Position numbers and translations under genes: made by a program | The notes under the pieces: model-generated | Seen by the model: the letters and a program-made list of their open reading frames with translations, nothing else | Databases searched by the model: none | Told to the model about the DNA's origin: nothing | Shown: positions 57,374-64,000 of the stretch, piece by piece | How the letters are laid out: each line of letters opens with the position of its first letter | Position numbering within the stretch: the stretch's first letter is position 1 | Origin: Flavobacterium proteolyticum | GTDB taxonomy: Bacteria > Bacteroidota > Bacteroidia > Flavobacteriales > Flavobacteriaceae | Reading direction: 5' to 3' | Assembly (NCBI RefSeq): GCF_015223105.1 | Contig: NZ_JADFTZ010000001.1 | Span: 434,001-498,000, forward strand | DNA length: 64,000 bases

Positions 57374-59430
57374 GGTTTGCAAAGTTCTTTTTGATACTAT
57401 TTTCTCTTTTATCTTTTGGACAAACCAATACATTCTTAGAAAAATTATCTAATCAATGTGAAATCATAAAGAACAATGGAGAATATAAGAAATTAATTCA
57501 GATTGCTTCGTTAGGCATATCCAAATCTGACAACAATTACGATAAATCAAAATTCAACTTTTACAAAGGTTATGGATTTGAATATGACAATAATCAATAC
57601 GATAAGGCTATTCCATATTTTGAAAATTCTTTAAAATTTGCTCAAAAAGGAAAGTATTTAGAACAAGAAACTCTTGCTTTAATGCGATTAAATTATTTGT
57701 ACTATTCTACTAAAAAATTTAAAGAAAGAGATCAATTAATTGAGTATATAAAAACGATTGTTGACACTACTAAAAGTGTTTATTCTAAAGGAATATTATT
57801 TGGAAGTTTGGGCGAATATTATTTAGACAAATCGGAAATTTCTAAGTTTATTGATTACAAATTAAAAGCAATTGAATTCCGAAAAAAATTTCCTAAAACA
57901 GATAATAATAATTTTGTAAATATTGGTATTTCGTATTCTCAAATTGGACAAGCTTACATAAAGATGAAACAATTTAGGAAAGGATTGGAATATTGCAACC
58001 TTGCAAAACCCTATTTGAAAGAATCTGCAAATGCAATGGCTTTTTTACACAATGATTTTATTAAATGTTATTGGGGTTTACAAAATTTAGATAGCCTAGT
58101 TTCGCACAGAAATAAAATTTACGGCTTAGTTACTAAAGACGATTCTTTGTTTTTGAGTTTAAGTTCTGCAAACAGATATTTAGCGGAATATTATGTAGAC
58201 AAAAAACAATTAAGCAAAGCAAATTCTTATTTAAAAGAAGCAGATTATTTTGGGTTAAAATCAAAGGACACTGAGATTTTAATGGAGATTAATCTTACTC
58301 GAGGCAAAATATTTTTTGAACAAAAAAACTATAAAGAAGCAATCTCAATTTTAAAAGAAGCTTCTGTTCATGCATATGAATTTGATAAAACAGTTTTTAT
58401 TACTATAAACAAACTTATTGCAAAAAGTTACAAAGCACAAGCAAATTGGAAGGAAGCATTGCATTATTTTGAAATTTATAACAAAGTAAATGAAGAGGTT
58501 TTAAAAGAATCTACAAAACAAAGCATTGCCAACGCCGAAGCAAAATTTCAAAATCAATACAAACAAGAAAAAATTGATTTACTTTCTGCAGAAAATAAAT
58601 TGAAAAATGCTGAAATCGAAAACTCAAAGAAGCAAAAAATATACTTTTTTATTGGTTTTTCTTTACTCTTAATAATTGCTTTTCTTTTATTTAAACAAAG
58701 TGAAAATAGAAAAAAATCGAATCTAAAACTACAAGTTTTAAATTACGAGCTTGAAGAAGCAAACAAAGCTAAACTTCGTTTTTTAAATATTTTAAATCAC
58801 GACTTAAGAAGTCCAGTTGCGAGTTTAATTCAATTTTTACATCTAAAAAAAGAAAGCCCAGATTTATTAGATGAGGTAAGTAAAACTCGTTTGGAACAAA
58901 AAACAATAGCTGGTGCAGAAAATCTTCTAAACTCAATGGAAGACATTTTGTTGTGGAGCAAAGGACAGATGGAAAACTTTAAACCTCAGCCAGAAAAAAT
59001 CAATATTTCTGAATTATTTCATGATATTAAAAATCATTTTTCTAGCACTGAAAACATTACAATTCAATTTGAAAATAATTCAAATATCAAATTATTTACC
59101 GACCAAAATTTCCTAAAAACCATAATGCGAAATTTAACTGGAAACGCCATAAAGGCTCTTGAAAATATTGATAACCCAATGATCATTTGGAAAGCTTGGA
59201 ATGAAAACAACACAACTTTTATTTCAATTACAGACAATGGTAAAGGAGCAACTATTGAGCAATTTAAAGCATTATACGATGAAAAAGAAATTGTTGGAAT
59301 TAAAACTGGTCTTGGACTTCATTTAATTAGAGATTTAGCCAAAATGATTGATTGTGAAATTAACGTAGAAACATCGGAAAACAAAGGAACCAAAGTTGTT
59401 TTAAAACAAAAAAGGCCCAACTTTCGTTGA
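57370..59430 (+). CDS. TPR sensor histidine kinase
   Basis: 686 residues. A signal peptide (SLLSFGQ) precedes a periplasmic domain with several TPR-like repeats (for example GYGFEYDNNQYDKAIPYFENSLKFA), a coiled coil and one membrane helix near 420-440 (IYFFIGFSLLLIIAFLLF). The kinase core has the H box LNILNHDLRSPVASL with His477, the N box IMRNLTGNAIKAL, G1 ITDNGKGA and G2 TGLGLHLIRDLAKM. It is translationally coupled to the regulator gene, which precedes it. Confidence 0.92.
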   Translation: MRFAKFFLILFSLLSFGQTNTFLEKLSNQCEIIKNNGEYKKLIQIASLGISKSDNNYDKSKFNFYKGYGFEYDNNQYDKAIPYFENSLKFAQKGKYLEQETLALMRLNYLYYSTKKFKERDQLIEYIKTIVDTTKSVYSKGILFGSLGEYYLDKSEISKFIDYKLKAIEFRKKFPKTDNNNFVNIGISYSQIGQAYIKMKQFRKGLEYCNLAKPYLKESANAMAFLHNDFIKCYWGLQNLDSLVSHRNKIYGLVTKDDSLFLSLSSANRYLAEYYVDKKQLSKANSYLKEADYFGLKSKDTEILMEINLTRGKIFFEQKNYKEAISILKEASVHAYEFDKTVFITINKLIAKSYKAQANWKEALHYFEIYNKVNEEVLKESTKQSIANAEAKFQNQYKQEKIDLLSAENKLKNAEIENSKKQKIYFFIGFSLLLIIAFLLFKQSENRKKSNLKLQVLNYELEEANKAKLRFLNILNHDLRSPVASLIQFLHLKKESPDLLDEVSKTRLEQKTIAGAENLLNSMEDILLWSKGQMENFKPQPEKINISELFHDIKNHFSSTENITIQFENNSNIKLFTDQNFLKTIMRNLTGNAIKALENIDNPMIIWKAWNENNTTFISITDNGKGATIEQFKALYDEKEIVGIKTGLGLHLIRDLAKMIDCEINVETSENKGTKVVLKQKRPNFR

Positions 59431-59440
59431 GCCTTGAATT
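59412..59440 (+). terminator. Terminator overlapping the kinase stop codon
   Basis: AAGGC.CAAC pairs with GTTG.GCCTT (59412-59421 with 59426-59435, one mismatch). The stop codon is inside the stem, and a T-rich run follows. Confidence 0.7.
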
Positions 59441-59453
59441 TCTTTTTCAAATA

Positions 59454-59771
59454 TTATAGTAATGCATCAATTGCATCTGTATACGTTTTCTTTGGAGCAA
59501 CACCAACTTGTCTTCCAACTACTTCTCCGTTTTGAAATACTAAAACTGTTGGAATGTTTCTAACTCCGTATTTTGCAGCAAATTCTTGGTTTGCGTCAAC
59601 ATCTACTTTTCCTACTACTGCTTTTCCTTCGTATTCAGCAGAAATTTCGTCGATAACTGGACCAACCATTCTACATGGACCACACCAAGCTGCCCAAAAA
59701 TCTACTACTACTGGTTTGTCTGATTTTAATACTACTTCATCAAAAGTAGCATCTGTTATTGCTAATGCCAT
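59454..59771 (-). CDS. trxA: Thioredoxin
   Basis: 105 residues of canonical thioredoxin, with the redox motif WCGPC (Cys30, Cys33) in [17 protein letters not shown], the cis-Pro in RNIPTVLVF and the helix end. It reduces protein disulfides. Unlike the thioredoxin-like protein at 0.8-1.1 kb, it keeps both cysteines. It has its own promoter, downstream of dnaE. Confidence 0.97.
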   Translation of the reverse strand: MALAITDATFDEVVLKSDKPVVVDFWAAWCGPCRMVGPVIDEISAEYEGKAVVGKVDVDANQEFAAKYGVRNIPTVLVFQNGEVVGRQVGVAPKKTYTDAIDALL

Positions 59772-59806
59772 ATTATTTCTTTTTAGTTTTATACTTATTT
59801 GAATTG

Positions 59807-59814
59807 CAAATTTA
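59807..59814 (-). promoter_or_regulatory. trxA promoter -10 element
   Basis: TAAATTTG on the minus strand, with TTTG at 59834-59831 sixteen bases upstream, a little closer than the usual spacing. Confidence 0.55.
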
Positions 59815-59884
59815 GAAATTAATTATAAACCAAAGTGTATTTTAAAATTACTTTTGATTATACTCTCATTTGCAGAATTTATAC

Positions 59885-62800
59885 TTAATTCAATTTAAAA
59901 TTTACTTGCATGCGTTCCAATTCTTGAAGTAATTCCGATGAAATTTTTACTTTCAATTTTCGGCTTGGCATGGAAAGTTTTGTTTTTACAATGATTTCTT
60001 CTTTTTCAACCGGAACTTCCATATTCATTTCTACTTCTTCATCAGAATCTTCCGAAATTTCTTCTTCCACATCTACTGGATTTGAAACCGGAATATCTTC
60101 CACAATTCGCTTTATTCGCTCTAATTCCATCACTTCGAATGTTACTGAATTATCGCCTTTATTTTCAGAAAATATTCGGTTTAACTCCGTTATCACATGC
60201 TCTTTTACATCGTTGATTGGGAACATTAAAATCAATTTCTTGGCGAATGTTGGCAATACATCGGCTAACATTTTAGCATCTAAAAACTGAATTCTTGGAT
60301 CAGATTTTTTCCCAGTTTCACGATTTACCCAACCTTCTTTCACATTAATTTTAAAATACACAAATTGGTTTTGCAACAAGAAATGACGGTATTTTAAATA
60401 TTCTTCATCAAAAATTCGGAACTCGTAACTCTCGTCATAACCTTCTAAAACAAAGGTTGCCCAACCTTTTCCGTTTTTGGCGGTTCGATGTTGGACATTG
60501 GTTACAATTCCTCCAAAAGAAAGATTTTTACCCAAATGTTGCTCCAAATTTTTAAGCGATTCCAATTTAGCTGTACAGAAATATTTCATTTCAAATTTAT
60601 AATCATCCAAAGGATGTCCCGAAATATAAATTCCAACAACTTCTTTTTCTTTGGCTAATTTTTCCATTGTGCTCCATTCTTCGCATGGTGGCACTTGTGG
60701 TTCTGCGATTTGTACTTCCGAAGCATCACCAAACAAACTCACTTGCGATGAATTTTCGTTTTCTTGGAATTTCGAACCATAACGAATCGCTTTTTCTAAA
60801 AATGTAATTCCGTCGCCGTCATGATGGAAATATTGTGCTCGATGTGTTTCGGAAAAACCATCAAAACCACCTGCTAATGCTAAGTTTTCGAATGCTTTTT
60901 TGTTGGCAGCTCGCAAATCAATACGTTTCGCTAAATCGAAGATGGATTTATAATTTCCATCTTTTCTATTCTCAACAATGGTTTGAACTGCTCCTGCTCC
61001 AACACCTTTAATCGCTCCCATTCCGAAACGAACAGCGTAGTTTTCATTTACCGTAAATTTATAGTACGATTCATTCACATCTGGACCCAAAACAGCTAAT
61101 CCCATGCGTTTACATTCCTCCATAAAGAACGAAACTTGCTTGATGTCGTTCATGTTGTTAGAAAGCACCGCCGCCATATATTCCGCAGGATAATGCGCTT
61201 TTAAATACGCAGTTTGATACGCAATCCAAGCATAACAAGTAGAGTGCGATTTATTGAAAGCATAACTCGCAAATGCTTCCCAGTCGGTCCAAATTTTGTC
61301 TAATTTTTGTTCGTCGTGACCATTGGCTTTTGCTTGATCGATGAACTTAGATTTCATTTTATCCAAGACATCTTTCTGCTTTTTACCCATCGCTTTACGA
61401 AGTACGTCGGCATCACCTTTAGAGAAATTCGCTAATTTTTGTGACAAAAGCATCACCTGCTCTTGATAAACGGTAATTCCGTAAGTTTCTCCTAAATATT
61501 CTTCGCAAGCATCTAAATCGTAAGTGATAGGTTCTTCCCCATTTTTTCTACGAACGAAAGAAGGAATGTATTCCAATGGTCCTGGGCGATATAATGCATT
61601 CATGGCAATTAAATCGGCAAAAACTGTTGGTTTTAAGTCCTTCATGTATTTTTGCATTCCAGGTGATTCGTATTGGAAAACTCCAACCGTTTCACCTCTT
61701 TGGAACAACTCGTATGTTTTGGTATCATCAATTGGAAATTCGTCAGGATTCAAATCGATTCCTAAACGGTATTTTACCAATTTCACTGTGTCTTTAATTA
61801 AGGTTAGGGTTTTTAACCCTAAGAAGTCCATCTTCAACAAACCAGCGCTTTCCGCTACCGAGTTGTCAAATTGGGTTACATATAAATCCGAATCTTTTGC
61901 TGTAGTTACAGGAACGAAATTCGTAATATCATCAGGCGTAATAATCACTCCACAAGCGTGAATTCCGGTATTTCGCATCGAACCTTCTAAAACTTTTGCT
62001 TGTTGGATAGTTTCACCCGCTAAGTCTTCGGAATTGGCGATTTCGATTAATTCTTTAACTCGGTCAAATTCTTCTGAACGTAAGGCTTTTTTGACTTCAC
62101 TTTCGTCTTCGGCTAAAAATCTTGCTAAATTCCATTTTGATGGCATCATACCTGGAATTAGTTTCGCAATTCTATCCGCTTCAAACAATGGCAAATCCAA
62201 TACACGAGCGGTATCACGAATGGCTGATTTCGTAGCCATTTTACCATAGGTAATAATTTGCGCTACTTGGTTTGCTCCGTATTTATTGATTACATAATCC
62301 ATTACACGACCACGACCTTCATCATCGAAGTCGATATCAATATCGGGCATGGAAACACGGTCGGGATTAAGGAAACGCTCAAAAAGCAAATCGTATTTAA
62401 TCGGATCGATATTCGTAATTCCTAAACAATACGCAACAGCCGAACCCGCAGCCGAACCACGACCTGGCCCAACAGAAACATCCATTTTTCGTGCTTCGGC
62501 GATGAAATCTTGCACAATTAAGAAATATCCTGGATAACCTGAATTGGAAATCGTAAGCAATTCAAAATCAAGACGTTCTTGAATATCTGGTGTAATTTCG
62601 CCATAGCGTTTTTTAGCACCTTCCATGGTTAGATGACGTAAATACGCATTTTCGCCACGAACTCCACCATCTAATTTGTCTTCCTCTACTTCAAATTCGT
62701 CAGGAATTTTGAATTTTGGAAGTAATACATCGCGATATAGAGAATACGGTTCAGTTTTATCGATGATTTCCTGAATATTGATAATTGCTTCGGGTAAATC

Positions 62801-64000
62801 AGCAAAAAGTTGCTTCATTTCATCACCCGATTTGAAATAATATTCTTGATTTGGCAATCCGTAACGATAGCCACGTCCGCGACCAATTGGTGTTGCTTGT
62901 TTCTCACCATCTTTTACACACAATAAAATATCGTGGGCGTTAGCATCTTCTTTATTAACGTAATAGGTATTGTTGGTCGCAACTAACTTCACATTATGCT
63001 TTTTCGCGAAAGCTATCAATGTTTGGTTCACACGATTTTCGTCTTCTTGTTTGTGGCGCATTAATTCCAAATAGAAATCGGAACCAAATTGGTCTTTCCA
63101 CCAAATTAAAGCTTCTTCGGCTTGACTCTCTCCAACATTCAGAATTTTACTTGGAATTTCTCCATATAAATTTCCAGACAGCACAATGATATCTTCTTTA
63201 TACTGTTCTACGATTTTTCTATCGATACGCGGAACGTAATAGAAACCATCGGTATAAGCAATCGAAGACATTTTGGCTAAATTGTGATAGCCTTTTTTGT
63301 TTTTTGCTAACAGAACAACTTGATAACCGTTGTCTTTTTTGGTCTTATCTTTATGATCGTCACAGATATTGAACTCGCACCCTACAATCGGTTTAATTAC
63401 GGTTTCTGTTGGCTCTTCTCCGCTTTCGACTAATTCTTTGTTTTTAGCTTCAGCTGCTTTGTTGTGATTTAAAACAGCACTTACAAAATGAAAAGCGCCC
63501 ATCATGTTTCCAGTATCGGTCATAGCAACCGCTGGCATTTTGAATTTTGCCGAAGCTTTCACCAAATCATTAATTGCGATAGTCGATTGTAACACCGAAA
63601 ACTGCGTATGATTGTGCAAATGAGCAAAAGCAGCGTCTTTTAAATCGGATTTTACTTCTTCTGAAATTGTGGTTTGAACTTCCTCTTGCTCGATTTTTTT
63701 CAAACGCGCTCTAATTTCATCAGAGGCTTGTTTCAGATTGATATGTTTTAATCCGATTAATTGGATTTCACCTAGATTTTTTTCTCGGAAACTTCTGAAA
63801 TAGTCTGGTGTTACATCTAACTCTTCTTTGGTAAAAACTTCTCTTTTAATTAACTCAAGAAAACAACGCGTTGTTGCTTCCACATCGGCAGTGGCATTAT
63901 GTGCTTCTGCGAATGGTTGATTGAAAAGATATTGATGTAATTCTGTTAATGTTGGCAACTTGAATCTTCCGCCACGACCGCCTGGTAATTTTAATAAGTT
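59885..64000 (-). CDS. dnaE: DNA polymerase III subunit alpha, 5' end outside the window
   Basis: The frame is open to the window edge, so the N-terminus is missing. About 1371 residues are visible. The first 65 (LLKLPGGRGGRFK, then HNATADVEATTRCFLEL) are the end of a DnaQ-like 3'-5' exonuclease domain with its Exo III His and Asp, fused ahead of the polymerase as in Bacteroidota DnaE. Then come the PHP domain (AFAHLHNHTQFSVLQ), the palm with GPGRGSAAGSAVAYCLGI and MPDIDIDFDD catalytic acids, the helix-hairpin-helix region and an OB domain. The acidic C-terminal linker EEEISEDSDEEVEMN precedes a short basic end. Confidence 0.95.
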   Translation of the reverse strand, partial: NLLKLPGGRGGRFKLPTLTELHQYLFNQPFAEAHNATADVEATTRCFLELIKREVFTKEELDVTPDYFRSFREKNLGEIQLIGLKHINLKQASDEIRARLKKIEQEEVQTTISEEVKSDLKDAAFAHLHNHTQFSVLQSTIAINDLVKASAKFKMPAVAMTDTGNMMGAFHFVSAVLNHNKAAEAKNKELVESGEEPTETVIKPIVGCEFNICDDHKDKTKKDNGYQVVLLAKNKKGYHNLAKMSSIAYTDGFYYVPRIDRKIVEQYKEDIIVLSGNLYGEIPSKILNVGESQAEEALIWWKDQFGSDFYLELMRHKQEDENRVNQTLIAFAKKHNVKLVATNNTYYVNKEDANAHDILLCVKDGEKQATPIGRGRGYRYGLPNQEYYFKSGDEMKQLFADLPEAIINIQEIIDKTEPYSLYRDVLLPKFKIPDEFEVEEDKLDGGVRGENAYLRHLTMEGAKKRYGEITPDIQERLDFELLTISNSGYPGYFLIVQDFIAEARKMDVSVGPGRGSAAGSAVAYCLGITNIDPIKYDLLFERFLNPDRVSMPDIDIDFDDEGRGRVMDYVINKYGANQVAQIITYGKMATKSAIRDTARVLDLPLFEADRIAKLIPGMMPSKWNLARFLAEDESEVKKALRSEEFDRVKELIEIANSEDLAGETIQQAKVLEGSMRNTGIHACGVIITPDDITNFVPVTTAKDSDLYVTQFDNSVAESAGLLKMDFLGLKTLTLIKDTVKLVKYRLGIDLNPDEFPIDDTKTYELFQRGETVGVFQYESPGMQKYMKDLKPTVFADLIAMNALYRPGPLEYIPSFVRRKNGEEPITYDLDACEEYLGETYGITVYQEQVMLLSQKLANFSKGDADVLRKAMGKKQKDVLDKMKSKFIDQAKANGHDEQKLDKIWTDWEAFASYAFNKSHSTCYAWIAYQTAYLKAHYPAEYMAAVLSNNMNDIKQVSFFMEECKRMGLAVLGPDVNESYYKFTVNENYAVRFGMGAIKGVGAGAVQTIVENRKDGNYKSIFDLAKRIDLRAANKKAFENLALAGGFDGFSETHRAQYFHHDGDGITFLEKAIRYGSKFQENENSSQVSLFGDASEVQIAEPQVPPCEEWSTMEKLAKEKEVVGIYISGHPLDDYKFEMKYFCTAKLESLKNLEQHLGKNLSFGGIVTNVQHRTAKNGKGWATFVLEGYDESYEFRIFDEEYLKYRHFLLQNQFVYFKINVKEGWVNRETGKKSDPRIQFLDAKMLADVLPTFAKKLILMFPINDVKEHVITELNRIFSENKGDNSVTFEVMELERIKRIVEDIPVSNPVDVEEEISEDSDEEVEMNMEVPVEKEEIIVKTKLSMPSRKLKVKISSELLQELERMQVNFKLN

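Noticed and set aside
59885-64000. DnaE starting at the Met codon at 63958
   Set aside because: The frame stays open to the window edge and the residues before that Met (LLKLPGGRGGRFK) belong to the exonuclease-like domain, so the true start is outside.

Overview
The window is chromosomal DNA of a member of the Bacteroidota, most likely the genus Flavobacterium or a close relative. This is inferred from four things: low GC with Lys/Asn-rich proteins; the Bacteroidota promoter form TTTG-N19-TAnnTTTG, seen cleanly before rplM; a type IX secretion (T9SS) C-terminal sorting domain; and marker families such as DUF4301, DUF3127, DUF4407, bacterial GGGPS and a DnaE with an N-terminal exonuclease-like domain. 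I see no phage, plasmid, insertion sequence or CRISPR array.

Layout. 0-11.7 kb: a NodB-type deacetylase, a cysteine-less thioredoxin-like protein, a membrane metallophosphoesterase, a DUF4394 lipoprotein, DNA polymerase I, a small lipoprotein, an ArsR/SdpI pair with a palindromic operator, a serine hydrolase, a PnuC-like membrane protein and a LacI regulator. 11.8-14.7 kb: rplM-rpsI, rpsB and tsf, with structured leaders. 14.7-19.9 kb: a large TraB/GumN-fold protein, a queuosine-precursor transporter, tag and a VF530 protein. 20-27.8 kb: a T9SS-exported LamG protein translationally coupled to an Lnt-like acyltransferase, behind a TPR histidine kinase and LytTR regulator. 27.8-32.7 kb: aat, a DUF3127 protein with an SSB-like tail, a flavin reductase, an orphan histidine kinase, a HIT protein, greA and a Rieske-like lipoprotein. 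32.7-39 kb: a TonB-dependent receptor under a TPP riboswitch, arfB, DUF4301, PnuC, GGGPS and a phosphopantetheinyl transferase. 39-51.5 kb: ahcY, DUF4407, an SQR-like enzyme, a PH/SHOCT protein, MmcQ, a cyclase, hemW, ruvC, a flippase-like protein, a glycosyltransferase, three exported TonB-C-like proteins and DUF456. 51.6-64 kb: tRNA-Asp, DUF58, a large S74 tail-fibre-type surface protein divergent from a second LytTR/TPR-kinase pair, trxA and the 5'-truncated dnaE.

How the genes work together. Core information processing (polA, dnaE, ruvC, tag, ribosomal proteins, EF-Ts, greA, aat, arfB, tRNA-Asp) is interleaved with cell-surface functions. Two separate LytTR/TPR-kinase systems each sit beside one very large surface protein. 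The thiamine receptor is controlled by a TPP riboswitch whose transcript appears to begin almost at the aptamer.

The most unusual structure is not a gene. Many intergenic gaps, and three coding sequences in frame, carry degenerate arrays in which one short word recurs at a fixed period of 7, 6 or 9/12/9 bases, often as two inverted arms. The word differs from site to site (AGAA, TTCC, CAA, CAGT, AAAAGG, CACAAAG), but the layout is shared.
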